Assembly: GCF_019428685.1 (NCBI RefSeq)
Contig: NZ_CP080096.1
Span: 248,001-312,000, forward strand
Reading direction: 5' to 3'
Length of the DNA: 64,000 nucleotides
From: Paraburkholderia edwinii
GTDB lineage: Bacteria > Pseudomonadota > Gammaproteobacteria > Burkholderiales > Burkholderiaceae
Position 1 is the stretch's first letter; every line of letters starts with the position of its first letter. Of the stretch, positions 28,248 through 37,044 are shown piece by piece. Position numbers and translations under genes: made by a program. Below the pieces are notes generated by a model that worked only from the letters and a program-made list of their open reading frames with translations, did no database searches and was not told the DNA's origin.

Positions 28248-28782
28248 CAGGACGCGTGGACGCAGCCACGAGTTGAAGTTCGCGATAAGCACCAACTAGT
28301 GCATCGAGGCTGAATGAGCGGTTCAGACCGCTAGGATTCGGCAACACCCACGCGCGCGCACCGCCGAATGGAGCGGATTGCAATCCCCATTGGATATCGC
28401 GCGTGCCCGACATCGCAGCCAGCGCCATTTTTCCGAGGAACGCGATGTACTTCGGCGCATAGCGTTCGATCTTCTGTTCGAAGTCGATGGCTGCTGCTTT
28501 AAGCTCGATACGCGATAGATCGTTGGCGCGTGCCGTTGCGCGCGAAACTGCGGTGGTCAGCCCATATCCGTATTGCAGCAATGCGTGGTCATCCTCAGGA
28601 CCAAACTGCTCGGGCGTAAAGCCAGCCAGATGCATGACGCCCCAGAAGCGGTTGCCGTGGCCCGCGAAGTGGCGGCCCGTCGACGCCGCCAGCAAGCCGG
28701 GATTGATGCCGCAAAACACCACCGCCAAACCGGGCGCAAGAATATCCGGAAGACTTTGCAAAGCAACAGACGAGGAAGACAT
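28237..28782 (-). CDS. mug: G/U mismatch-specific uracil-DNA glycosylase
   Basis: A 181-residue DNA-repair enzyme that removes uracil or ethenocytosine opposite guanine. The active-site motif is FCGINPGLLAA with the Mug-type asparagine, followed by TGRHFAGHGNRFW. The second motif NPSGLNR forms the intercalation loop. Length agrees with the family (about 170-180 residues). ATG 28782 was chosen because upstream in-frame sequence is not Mug-like. It lies 22 bp downstream of the GlxA-type regulator stop on the same strand and could be co-transcribed. The 3' end overlaps the convergent LysR gene. Confidence 0.92.
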   Translation of the reverse strand: MSSSSVALQSLPDILAPGLAVVFCGINPGLLAASTGRHFAGHGNRFWGVMHLAGFTPEQFGPEDDHALLQYGYGLTTAVSRATARANDLSRIELKAAAIDFEQKIERYAPKYIAFLGKMALAAMSGTRDIQWGLQSAPFGGARAWVLPNPSGLNRSFSLDALVGAYRELQLVAASTRPAIA

Positions 28783-28804
28783 CGACCTTGGGTTCTCTCT
28801 TAAC

Positions 28805-29839
28805 TTAAGCCATTTCTTCTTCGAGATCGTTCGACTCGACCCGCTCGTCGACGCTGTTGCTAACCCACGCCTGCCTATCCGGCGCATCGCCGCGGAACCG
28901 TTGTCGATACTGCTTGGGCGTTACGTCAAGCCGCCGCATGAAGGTCGTACGCATATGCGTCGCACTATGAAAGCCGCATTTGAACGCGACTGTCTTGAGC
29001 GGCGCATCAGTTTCTTCGAGCATCTTTCTCGCCGAGTCCACGCGAACCTGTTCGACAAACGCGGACGGCGTCACCTTCGCGTATTTCGCAAACAGCCGCG
29101 AGAACGTGCGCCGGCTCACCGACACAGCCTTCGCCAGTTGTTCGATCGATAGCGCATCGGCCAGATGCTCGGTCACATACCGGTGCACCTTGCTGATGAT
29201 CGGATCTTCGCCCTTACGCATACCAATGTAAGGACTGTACTGGGACTGCCCGCCTTCTCTCTGGATATAGACGACAAGGCGTTTCGCCACGCGCACGGCG
29301 ATCTCGTGGCCGTGGTCTTCTGCCACGAGCGCAAGGCACAGATCGATGCCGGCCGTCACGCCGGCCGACGTGAAGAGGCGGCCGTCGCGCGTAAAAATCC
29401 GGTCGGGCTGCACATGTGCATGCGGAAAGTCGTCGGCGAGGCGCGCCGCTTCGGCCCAGTGCGTAGTCGCCTGCTTGCCGTCCAGCAGGCCGGCGTGCCC
29501 CAGCACGAATGCGCCGTTGCAGACGGAGCCAAAACGCGTGGCACCAAATGTCTGACTTTGCAGCCATTTCAGCATGTCGGCTCGCGGCCGGTAATCGGGC
29601 AGCTTCGGACCACCCGCGACAATGAGCAAATCCGCCTGTACGTCGAAATCCGCGTAGCCGAAGGGAACCGACAGTTGCATGCCGTTCGAGCACGTGACAT
29701 AGCCGGCCTGCGCGCCAACGAGCGCGACCTGATATTTCCGGTGGTCGGGAAGATGCGTATTTGCTTCTGCAAACACGTCCATGGGGCCTGCGACGTCTAG
29801 CGCCTGCACACCATCGAACACAACAATGGCGACTTTCAT
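28805..29839 (-). CDS. GlxA-type transcriptional regulator (DJ-1/PfpI + AraC), copy 3
   Basis: A 344-residue protein. The DJ-1/PfpI domain begins MKVAIVVFDGVQALDVAGP and keeps the elbow cysteine (GSVCNGAFVLG). The AraC domain has LSIEQLAKAVSVSRRTFSRLF and a second helix-turn-helix ending FMRRLDVTPKQYRQRF. It is more distant from copies 1 and 2 than they are from each other. ATG 29839 is the natural start, since the longer frame upstream is low-complexity and non-homologous. Phased 11-bp repeats and a 12-bp palindrome lie upstream and may serve autoregulation. Confidence 0.9.
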   Translation of the reverse strand: MKVAIVVFDGVQALDVAGPMDVFAEANTHLPDHRKYQVALVGAQAGYVTCSNGMQLSVPFGYADFDVQADLLIVAGGPKLPDYRPRADMLKWLQSQTFGATRFGSVCNGAFVLGHAGLLDGKQATTHWAEAARLADDFPHAHVQPDRIFTRDGRLFTSAGVTAGIDLCLALVAEDHGHEIAVRVAKRLVVYIQREGGQSQYSPYIGMRKGEDPIISKVHRYVTEHLADALSIEQLAKAVSVSRRTFSRLFAKYAKVTPSAFVEQVRVDSARKMLEETDAPLKTVAFKCGFHSATHMRTTFMRRLDVTPKQYRQRFRGDAPDRQAWVSNSVDERVESNDLEEEMA

Positions 29840-30396
29840 AATCTGGACCTTCGTCGAATACAGCGAACTCTCGTGGCTACCGCGGCGCTTCGCGCTATCG
29901 AGCGTATTCCGCGCGTATTTCGCGCGTCTTTCGATATATCGCGATATGCCGCGTAACGAGCGATGGCCCAGATTACCGCAACGTCCGCATAACAAGGACA
30001 CCCTTTCCGTTAACTTACTCTTGCGCCCGTGTAATAAGTGGGCCATCGCGCGCGATGCTGCGGCGCAACGTAAGCCGCAAACGCGTGCCACAGGCCCTCG
30101 TGTCCTGGATGCCACTCATTTTGGCCAGCGAATCGCTCAATAGGACGACCCTACAGTTTCGATCGTTGGCAAAATCGGCTGTACCAACCCCTCGCAATTC
30201 TTCCAGAAGCGCATCGAAAAGATGTTAGGTGGACTGGCTATGCGGAGAACCCGCCGAAGCAATCGTCCATAAGCTGGTGCCGAACATACGCTGTTCTCGA
30301 GTTGAAAGGGATATCGACGTTTGATCCCGGCGCCTGCACAACCGGCGCCCTATTTCGCGCGAGTTTCCCGTGCGAGCTTCAGTCTGAGAACCAGCT
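29840..30396. promoter_or_regulatory. Long intergenic region between divergent GlxA-type and acetolactate-synthase-like genes
   Basis: No gene is supported in these 557 bp, and open frames here lack family features. Three 11-bp units (GCGTATTCCGC type) follow each other at 29902-29934, and the perfect palindrome ATATCGCGATAT lies at 29936-29947, about 100 bp upstream of the regulator start. Self-complementary GGCGCC boxes at 30329-30334 and 30344-30349 could form a hairpin in the leader of the enzyme gene. No known riboswitch or leader peptide was recognised. Confidence 0.4.
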
Positions 30397-32259
30397 GTGA
30401 CCCAAAACCCCAACATTGCTTCACATGCCTTGCCGACCTCGCCGGATACCGGCAATTCGATGTCGGGCGCCGACATCATCCTGCGCGTGCTCAGCGAACA
30501 GGGCGTCGACACCGTATTCGGCTACAGCGGCGGCGCGATCCTGCCAACCTACGACGCCGTGTTTCGCTTCAACGAAATGCAAAGCCCCGAGCGCCAGATC
30601 AAGCTCGTCGTGCCGGCCAACGAACAGGCTGCGGGCTTTATGGCAGCCGGTTATGCGCGCGCCAGCGGAAAAGTCGGCGTGTTTATGGTCACCTCCGGTC
30701 CCGGTGCGACGAATGCGCTGACGCCGATCGCGGATTGCAACGGCGATTCGGTCCCAGTCGTGCTGATTTGCGGACAGGTGCCGCGCGCCGCGATCGGCTC
30801 CGATGCATTCCAGGAAGCACCCGTCTTCAACATCATGTCGGCGTGCGCGAAACAGGTCTTTCTCGTCACGGACCCGGCGAAACTCGAAGAAACGCTGCGA
30901 ACTGCATTCGAAATCGCGCGCACCGGCCGACCAGGCCCGGTTGTCGTCGACGTGCCGAAAGATATCCAGAACTGGCAAGGATCTTACAAAGGCCATGGGA
31001 CATTGCATTTCCGCGGCTACTCTGACCGTCTTCGCATGGTGGCCAAGGGCTCGCGGCTCAAAGCCGGCAAACGCGCGGAGTTCTTCGAGCTTCTCGCACA
31101 AAGCAAACGGCCGCTGCTGTATGTGGGCGGCGGTGTGATTACAGCCGGCGCCGCAGCCGAGTTGCGCCAGTTTGCCGAGCGCTACCGGATTCCCGTCGTC
31201 ACGACGCTGATGGCGCTTGGCGCATTGCCCACGAAACATCCATTGCGCCTCGGCATGCTCGGCATGCACGGCGCCGCGTGCGCGAACTATGCCGTTGAAG
31301 ACTGCGACTTCCTGATCGCGGTCGGCGCGCGATTCGACGACCGCGTTGCCGGTGGCCGTCCGCACGCTTTCGCACCGCGCGCGCGGCATATCGCGCATAT
31401 CGATATCGACGCGGCGGAGATCAACAAGGTCAAACGCGCGGACTGGGTGCATGTCGGCGATGCGAAGGATACCTTGCTGTCTCTGATGGAAGAAAGCCCT
31501 GATGTCCAGTCGCCCGCGGACTGGCTGGAGCATATCGCGGAGCTGAAGCTCAAGTACGGCATGAACTACGACCGCAACAGCCCGCTCATTCAACCGCACT
31601 TCGTCGTCGAGCTGCTTGGCGAAATGACCGGCGGCCATGCGATCGTCACTACGGGTGTCGGTCAGCATCAGATGTGGGCCGCGCAGTTTTTCGACTTCGT
31701 CGAGCCGCGCAGCTTCCTGACCTCCGGCAGCATGGGGACGATGGGCTTTGGGCTGCCGGCCGCGATCGGCGCACAGTTCGCGCGGCCGGACGCGCTGGTG
31801 ATCGATATCGACGGCGACGGCAGCATCCGCATGAATGCCGGCGACCTCGAAACAGCGACGACGTACGGCACGCCCGTCAAAGTGCTACTGCTTAACAATC
31901 TCGGCGACGGGATGATCCGGCAATGGCAGCGTCTCTTTTATGAAGGGCGCTTTTGCGTCAGCGACAAAGCGCTGCATAGCAAAGACTTCGTTATGTCGGC
32001 GAAGGCGGATGGCTTCGATTTCGCGCGCCGCGTCGAAACGATAGGCGAACTCGAGGCGACCCTCAGGGCTTTTATCGAATTCGATGGGCCCGCGTTCCTT
32101 GAAGTGATGATCGATCAGAACGCCGATGTATTTCCGATGGTCGGGCCGGGCCAGAGCTACGCGGAAATGGTGACGGGACCGTTCATTCCGTCGCGGCCGC
32201 GGGTAGAAGCTGCGCCGCGCGATGGCGAGCGTAAGCAGACCGCTTCGGATATGTTCTAA
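30397..32259 (+). CDS. Acetolactate synthase-like ThDP enzyme (large subunit family)
   Basis: A 620-residue thiamine-diphosphate enzyme. The Pyr domain has VFGYSGGAILP and the catalytic glutamate in PANEQAAGFMAAGYA. The central FAD/ADP-type domain includes ALPTKHPLRLGMLGMHG. The PP domain carries the ThDP motif GDGSIRMN ending in LLNN. It should join two pyruvates, or pyruvate plus 2-oxobutyrate, in branched-chain amino acid synthesis. No small regulatory subunit (ilvN/ilvH) lies beside it, so it may be a secondary or catabolic isozyme. The start is GTG 30397, with ATG 30460 as alternative. Confidence 0.87.
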   Translation: MTQNPNIASHALPTSPDTGNSMSGADIILRVLSEQGVDTVFGYSGGAILPTYDAVFRFNEMQSPERQIKLVVPANEQAAGFMAAGYARASGKVGVFMVTSGPGATNALTPIADCNGDSVPVVLICGQVPRAAIGSDAFQEAPVFNIMSACAKQVFLVTDPAKLEETLRTAFEIARTGRPGPVVVDVPKDIQNWQGSYKGHGTLHFRGYSDRLRMVAKGSRLKAGKRAEFFELLAQSKRPLLYVGGGVITAGAAAELRQFAERYRIPVVTTLMALGALPTKHPLRLGMLGMHGAACANYAVEDCDFLIAVGARFDDRVAGGRPHAFAPRARHIAHIDIDAAEINKVKRADWVHVGDAKDTLLSLMEESPDVQSPADWLEHIAELKLKYGMNYDRNSPLIQPHFVVELLGEMTGGHAIVTTGVGQHQMWAAQFFDFVEPRSFLTSGSMGTMGFGLPAAIGAQFARPDALVIDIDGDGSIRMNAGDLETATTYGTPVKVLLLNNLGDGMIRQWQRLFYEGRFCVSDKALHSKDFVMSAKADGFDFARRVETIGELEATLRAFIEFDGPAFLEVMIDQNADVFPMVGPGQSYAEMVTGPFIPSRPRVEAAPRDGERKQTASDMF

Positions 32260-32273
32260 CCCTCGGGTGCTCC

Positions 32274-32576
32274 ATGATCGACGTAGACAGAATCCATAAG
32301 GTATTGGCGCATCCGCTGCGGCGGGAGATCCTGAGGTGGCTGAAGAGCCCAGGGCTCCATTTTCCGGAAAACCGCTCTCATCATCCGGATAGCGTATCGA
32401 TTGGTTCGATTCACGCGCGCACGAAGCTGTCGCAGTCGACGGTTTCCGCGCATCTCGCCGTGCTCACGCAAGCCGGGCTGCTGAAAATGCAACGCGTCGG
32501 ACAATGGGTATATGTGTCCCGCGACGAGGATACGATCCGGCTATTCGTCGCGCACCTTGCGGAAGATCTCGAATAG
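32274..32576 (+). CDS. ArsR-family HTH regulator
   Basis: A 100-residue winged-helix protein. It starts with VLAHPLRREILRWL, has the recognition helix in LSQSTVSAHLAVLTQAGLL and the wing MQRVGQWVYVSRD. There is no cysteine metal-binding motif, so it is probably not a metal sensor. It follows the acetolactate-synthase-like gene by 14 bp on the same strand and is likely in the same operon. It is convergent with the polyamine-type ABC operon. Confidence 0.87.
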   Translation: MIDVDRIHKVLAHPLRREILRWLKSPGLHFPENRSHHPDSVSIGSIHARTKLSQSTVSAHLAVLTQAGLLKMQRVGQWVYVSRDEDTIRLFVAHLAEDLE

Positions 32577-32597
32577 CGCATGCATGTGCGGCGTGCG

Positions 32598-33422
32598 CTA
32601 GTCCGACGACGACGCCGCAGCCGCCCTGCCGCGCAGCCAGTTCATCGCGGTAAACAGCAGCGTCGCGAAGACGATCAGCACCGTCGCCACCGCAAGAATC
32701 GACGGGTTGATCTGATCGCGAATGCCGCTCCACATCTGCCGCGGCACCGTGCGCTGGTCCGGTCCGCCGATAAACAGAATGACGATCACTTCGTCAAACG
32801 AAGTGGCAAACGCGAACACACTGCCGGTCGCAACAGCAGGCGCGATCAGCGGTAGCGTGATGCGGCGGAAGGTCGTCCACGGCCGTGCGCCGAGTCCGGA
32901 CGCCGCGCGCAGCAGGCTCTGATCGAACGACAGCAGCGAGGCCGTCACCGTGATGACGACAAACGGCGTGCCGAGCGCGGCATGCGCGAGAATCACGCCC
33001 GCATACGAATTCACGAGCCCGAGCGGCGCGAAGATCAGATAAAAGCCGGCCGCGACCACGACGATCGGAATGATCATCGGCGAAATCAGCAGCGGCATGA
33101 TGATCGCGCGAAACGGGAACACCGAGCGGCTCAGGCCGAGCGCCGCGAGCGTGCCGAGGCAAGTTGCGATCAGCGTCGCGACTACCCCGATGCCGATGCT
33201 ATTTGCAAATGCCAGTTGCCAGTCGCTCGAGCCGAATGCCTGCGCGTACCAGCGCAGCGAGAAGCCTTCCATCGGGTATGAAAAGAACGAGCCCGAGTTG
33301 AACGACAGCGGCACGATCGCGAGAATCGGCGCGACGAGGAACAGGAAGATCACTGCGCAATGCACGCGCAGCCATCCGCTTGCAATCCGCTCCGACAGCA
33401 TCCGGTTACCGTGGGCTTGCAT
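32598..33422 (-). CDS. ABC transporter permease, PotC-like
   Basis: A 274-residue inner-membrane permease of the polyamine/thiamine/opine family with six helices (first at about residues 19-40). The EAA-like loop is RAASGLGARPWTTFRRITLPL. ATG 33422 has GGAGG just upstream, so the longer frame is rejected. It is the last gene of the operon Rieske-PotA-PotD-PotB-PotC. The substrate is unknown but probably a cationic or quaternary amine, inferred from the family and neighbours. Confidence 0.9.
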   Translation of the reverse strand: MQAHGNRMLSERIASGWLRVHCAVIFLFLVAPILAIVPLSFNSGSFFSYPMEGFSLRWYAQAFGSSDWQLAFANSIGIGVVATLIATCLGTLAALGLSRSVFPFRAIIMPLLISPMIIPIVVVAAGFYLIFAPLGLVNSYAGVILAHAALGTPFVVITVTASLLSFDQSLLRAASGLGARPWTTFRRITLPLIAPAVATGSVFAFATSFDEVIVILFIGGPDQRTVPRQMWSGIRDQINPSILAVATVLIVFATLLFTAMNWLRGRAAAASSSD

Positions 33423-33435
33423 GCAGTCCTCCGCG

Positions 33436-34707
33436 CTAGCCGAATCGCAGCCGGTCGATGCCGACCAGCCGGTTGAACACAAAATAGAATACGGCCGTGA
33501 AAATCACGAGATAGCACGACAGCGCACCCGCCAGTCCCCAGTTCAATCGCTCGTTCGTCTGCATCGCAATCAGCTGGCTGATCATTTCGTCGCCGGCGCC
33601 ACCGAGCAGCGCGGGCGTGATGTAGTAGCCGAGCGCGAGCACGAAGACGAGAAAAAAGCCCGCGCCGACGCCGGGCAGCGTCTGCGGAATATAGACGCGC
33701 ACGAAGGCCACGGCCGGATGCGCGCCGAGCGACTGCGCGGCCCGCACATAAACCGGCGACACTCCCTTCATCACCGAATAGATGGCGAGAATCATGTAAG
33801 GCAGCAGGATGTGCGTCATGCCGATCAGCACGCCGGTGCGGTTGAAGATCAGCGGCAGTGGATGATGGACGATGCCGAAACGCATCAGCGCGGCATTGAT
33901 CACGCCGCTGGGTTGCAGCAGCACATACCATGCGGTTGTGCGTACGAGCAGCGATGTCCAGAACGGCACGATCACGAACAGCATGAGCCGGTTGCTTTGC
34001 TTCGGCGGAAGCGTCGCGAGCAGATACGCGACCGGATAACCGAGCAGCAGACACAGCAGCGTCACCGTCGCGCTGATCTGCACCGTGCGCAAAAAAGCGG
34101 CGCGATAGACGGCGCTATCGGCCGGCACCGGGCTGACCGATCCATCGGGCGCGACCTGCGCGTCGACGGCATTGAGCAAATAGTCGGGGGTCGGCGATGC
34201 AGCGGCGCGTTTCAATAGCCGCCAGGTTTCGTTTTGGCCCCACCGAGAATCGATATCGATTAAAGCAGGCTTCCATGCGGCAGGGGTTTGCGAGCGCGTC
34301 TCGCGCGCGGTCTTCATCAGCAGGCTGCGGAATTCCGGCTGGTAGAAATTCATCCGGCGCGCGACATTGCCGAGGTCGCCGGTTTCGGCAGCCTGTTTGA
34401 GCCCAAGCGCCAACGCGGCGAACGCCGCTTCGCCGGGTACGCCATTGCCGTCCCACGCGTGCAGCGCCGCCGTCAGTTGCGGCATGCTGTCGCGCACTTC
34501 GGGGTTTTGCACGCTGCGCGCCAGCAGACTCGCGATCGGCGCGACGAAGGTTGCGAGCAGGAACACGAGCAGCGGCAGCGCAAGCAGCAATGCCTGCACT
34601 GCCGCTTTGCGGCGCGCGCGGCGCCACGCGGGACGGTTGCCGCTGCTGCCGCTGCCGGGGCGTGCGCCGGCGTCGATCGATGCCGGCGGATGCAGTGTCG
34701 TGTTCAT
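33436..34707 (-). CDS. ABC transporter permease, PotB-like, with long periplasmic insert
   Basis: About 423 residues, well over the usual 275-310 for PotB. One transmembrane helix at about residues 38-60 (ALLLALPLLVFLLATFVAP) is followed by some 125 mostly polar residues before the remaining helices start near residue 190. The later part carries the permease EAA loop (RAAQSLGAHPAVAFVRVYIP). The insert is probably periplasmic and may help dock the binding protein. It lies between PotD- and PotC-like genes and starts 38 bp after the PotD stop, across a 12-bp repeat. Confidence 0.88.
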   Translation of the reverse strand: MNTTLHPPASIDAGARPGSGSSGNRPAWRRARRKAAVQALLLALPLLVFLLATFVAPIASLLARSVQNPEVRDSMPQLTAALHAWDGNGVPGEAAFAALALGLKQAAETGDLGNVARRMNFYQPEFRSLLMKTARETRSQTPAAWKPALIDIDSRWGQNETWRLLKRAAASPTPDYLLNAVDAQVAPDGSVSPVPADSAVYRAAFLRTVQISATVTLLCLLLGYPVAYLLATLPPKQSNRLMLFVIVPFWTSLLVRTTAWYVLLQPSGVINAALMRFGIVHHPLPLIFNRTGVLIGMTHILLPYMILAIYSVMKGVSPVYVRAAQSLGAHPAVAFVRVYIPQTLPGVGAGFFLVFVLALGYYITPALLGGAGDEMISQLIAMQTNERLNWGLAGALSCYLVIFTAVFYFVFNRLVGIDRLRFG

Positions 34708-34720
34708 TGTCGCGCTCTGC

Positions 34721-34752
34721 TTTATTGCCTGATTTATTGCCCGCTTTATTGC
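34721..34752 (-). repeat. 12-bp period repeat, three TTTATTGC copies, overlapping a stop codon
   Basis: TTTATTGC (plus strand) occurs at 34721, 34733 and 34745, exactly 12 bp apart, and the TTA at 34746-34748 is the stop of the PotD-like gene read on the minus strand. The array fills the PotD-PotB junction. Confidence 0.85.
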
Positions 34753-35807
34753 GTCAGCCACACCTGGAAGCGCTTGTTGATCGCGTCCGCGTTATCGGCC
34801 CAGAATGTCGCGTTGATCTGCAGCGGACGCTTGAAGTTCGCCGGCGCGGTCGGCAGATCGGCGAGGCGATTCTTGTCGATCAGCGGGATCGCGTCCTTGC
34901 GCGGCGGCGCATAGGCGATGTACTTCGACAGGTCTGCGTAGGCTTGCGGCGTCGACGCCGCGACGATGAACTTCGTGGCGTCGGCCGCATGCTTCGCGCC
35001 TGCGGGAATACCCCACCACTCGTAGTCATAAACCTGGGCATCCCAAACGATCTTGAACGGCTTGTTGTCCTTGCGCATCGCGTCGTTAATGCGCCCGTTG
35101 TACGCCTGCGTCATCACCACCGCGCCGTCGGCGAGCAGCTGCGGCGCCTGCGCGCCCGCGTCCCACCACACGATGCTCGACTTGATCGTGTCGAGCTTCT
35201 TGAACGCGCGGTCGACACCGGCGGGCGTGCCGAGCACCTTATAGACATCATTCGGCGCGACGCCGTCGGCAATCAGCGCCCACTCCATCGCGACCTTCGG
35301 CGATTTGCGCATGCCGCGTTTGCCCGGATATTTCTTCAGATCGAAGAAATCGTTGATCGTGGTCGGCGGCGTGCTCAGCTTGGTCGTGTCGTAGGCGTAG
35401 ACCGTCGACCACACCATGGCCGAGACCGCGCAATCGCTGATCGAGCCCGGCAGGAAGTCGCTCGCATTGCCGAGCAGCTTGCGGTCGAATTTTTGCAGCA
35501 GACCTTCGTCGCAGGCAGTGATCGCGTCGTTCGTTTCGAGATCGATCAGATCCCACGTGGTATTTTTGGCCTGCTCCATCGCGTTCAGTTTCGCAAGGCC
35601 GCCGTCATACGATTCCAGCGAGAAGTTGATGCCGGTCTTCGCCGTGAACGGCTCGAACCAGGCCTTTTTTGCAGCGGTTTCGTAAGCGCCGCCGAAGGTG
35701 ACCACCGACAGCGTGTCGGCCGCGTGCGCGGCAGCGGAGAGAATCGAGACCACGGCAACGGCGGCTAGAACGGCGCCGTGCCGGATGCGGGAACGGGTAG
35801 CGTGCAT
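34746..35807 (-). CDS. Polyamine-type ABC substrate-binding protein, PotD-like
   Basis: A 353-residue periplasmic protein with a signal peptide ending near residue 29 (SILSAAAHAA). The mature start LSVVTFGGAYETAAKKAWFEPF and the WDLIDLE, ACDEGLLQ and WWDAGAQAPQLL segments match the PotD/PotF-like family that binds polyamines or other amines. Strictly conserved polyamine-binding acidic residues cannot be confirmed by eye. A GGAGCC site lies about 7 nt before ATG 35807, inside the end of the ATPase gene. Operon position links it to the Rieske oxygenase. Confidence 0.9.
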   Translation of the reverse strand: MHATRSRIRHGAVLAAVAVVSILSAAAHAADTLSVVTFGGAYETAAKKAWFEPFTAKTGINFSLESYDGGLAKLNAMEQAKNTTWDLIDLETNDAITACDEGLLQKFDRKLLGNASDFLPGSISDCAVSAMVWSTVYAYDTTKLSTPPTTINDFFDLKKYPGKRGMRKSPKVAMEWALIADGVAPNDVYKVLGTPAGVDRAFKKLDTIKSSIVWWDAGAQAPQLLADGAVVMTQAYNGRINDAMRKDNKPFKIVWDAQVYDYEWWGIPAGAKHAADATKFIVAASTPQAYADLSKYIAYAPPRKDAIPLIDKNRLADLPTAPANFKRPLQINATFWADNADAINKRFQVWLTQ

Positions 35808-35808
35808 T

Positions 35809-37035
35809 TTAGTTGGCTCCTGCGATAAGTGGCGATGCGGACGATGAAGGCGAAAACGCTGCGTGGTCGTCGGTTGTGACGGCGACGCGCGCGGAAAGGG
35901 CGGGCAGTACCTTGCAGTCGTCGCGGCGCCACGTGACGGCCGCGGTATGGCCGAGCGCGGGCAGATCGTGGTGCTGCGTATTCGGCACTTTCACGATCAC
36001 GCTTTCGCCGTGAGCCAGTTTCAGATGCACGCGATGGTGGTCGCCGCAATAGACGAGCTCTTGCACCAGTGCATGGACGACATTGAATTCTTCGTTCTCG
36101 CCGCGTGCCGCCGCGGTGTTGGTGTCGGCATTAGCGGCTGCGGCGAGATGCGCGCGTTCGGGCCGCAGCGCGAGCATCGCTTCACCTCCGTCGCGCAGGC
36201 CCGCGCCTGCACGGCCGCTGATCGGCGTGCCGTCCGCGAGGCGCAGCGTGGCCCACTCGCCGCTGTTCGTCACGACACGGCCGGTCAAGCCATTGTTTTC
36301 GCCGACGAAGTTCGCCACGAATGCGTTCGCGGCATTTTCATAGAGTTCAGTCGGCGACGCCGCCTGCTGGATGCGTCCATCGGAAAACACCGCGACGCGG
36401 TCCGACATCGTCAGCGCTTCGTTCTGATCGTGCGTGACATAGACGATCGTTAGCGAAAGCTCGCGATGCAGCCGCATGATTTCGTACTGCATGCTTTCGC
36501 GCAGGCGCTTGTCGAGCGCGCCGAGCGGCTCGTCCATCAGCACGACGCTCGGCTCGAATACCAATGCACGCGCCAGCGCCACACGCTGCTGCTGGCCGCC
36601 CGACAGTTGCGCGGGCCGCCGGCCCGCCAGATGCGGCAACTCGACCATGTCGAGCGCCCGCGCCACGCGCGCCTTTTGCTCGCTGCGGCCGATCCTGCGC
36701 ACCGATAGCGGAAACGCGACGTTCTCCGCGATCGTCATATGCGGGAACAGTGCGTAGTTCTGAAACACCATGCCGATATCGCGCTGGTGCGCCGGCTTGT
36801 CGTCGAGCCGTTTGCCGTTCAGGCGAATCTCGCCGCGCGTCGGCGATTCGAAGCCCGCGAGCATCATCAGCGTCGTTGTCTTGCCGGACCCGGATGGGCC
36901 CAACAGCGACACGAACTCGCCGCGCGCAACGTCGAGATCGAGGCCTTCGACGACGCTATGCACGCCGTCATAAGACTTGCTGACCCCGTTGAATGAAATA
37001 AACGGTTGACTGGACATGGTCGTTTGATCATCCAT
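35809..37035 (-). CDS. ABC transporter ATP-binding protein, PotA-like
   Basis: A 408-residue ATPase. Walker A is GPSGSGKTTTLM, the Q-loop MVFQNYALFPHMT, the signature LSGGQQQRVALARAL, Walker B VVLMDEPLGALD and the switch histidine YVTHDQ. A C-terminal TOBE-like region (residues 270-400) is typical of PotA/FbpC and may take part in regulation. It powers the PotB/PotC permease pair. ATG 37035 or ATG 37017 could be the start. It follows the Rieske gene by 9 bp, and the PotD-like gene begins 1 bp after its stop. Confidence 0.93.
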   Translation of the reverse strand: MDDQTTMSSQPFISFNGVSKSYDGVHSVVEGLDLDVARGEFVSLLGPSGSGKTTTLMMLAGFESPTRGEIRLNGKRLDDKPAHQRDIGMVFQNYALFPHMTIAENVAFPLSVRRIGRSEQKARVARALDMVELPHLAGRRPAQLSGGQQQRVALARALVFEPSVVLMDEPLGALDKRLRESMQYEIMRLHRELSLTIVYVTHDQNEALTMSDRVAVFSDGRIQQAASPTELYENAANAFVANFVGENNGLTGRVVTNSGEWATLRLADGTPISGRAGAGLRDGGEAMLALRPERAHLAAAANADTNTAAARGENEEFNVVHALVQELVYCGDHHRVHLKLAHGESVIVKVPNTQHHDLPALGHTAAVTWRRDDCKVLPALSARVAVTTDDHAAFSPSSSASPLIAGAN

Positions 37036-37044
37036 TGCGCGTCA

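Noticed and set aside
30329..30349. GGCGCC boxes as terminator or riboswitch
   Set aside because: Self-complementary words are common at this GC, and no T-run or known fold is present.
30421..31668. Long minus-strand frame opposite the acetolactate-synthase-like gene
   Set aside because: Antisense shadow without motifs; the plus strand has complete ThDP motifs.
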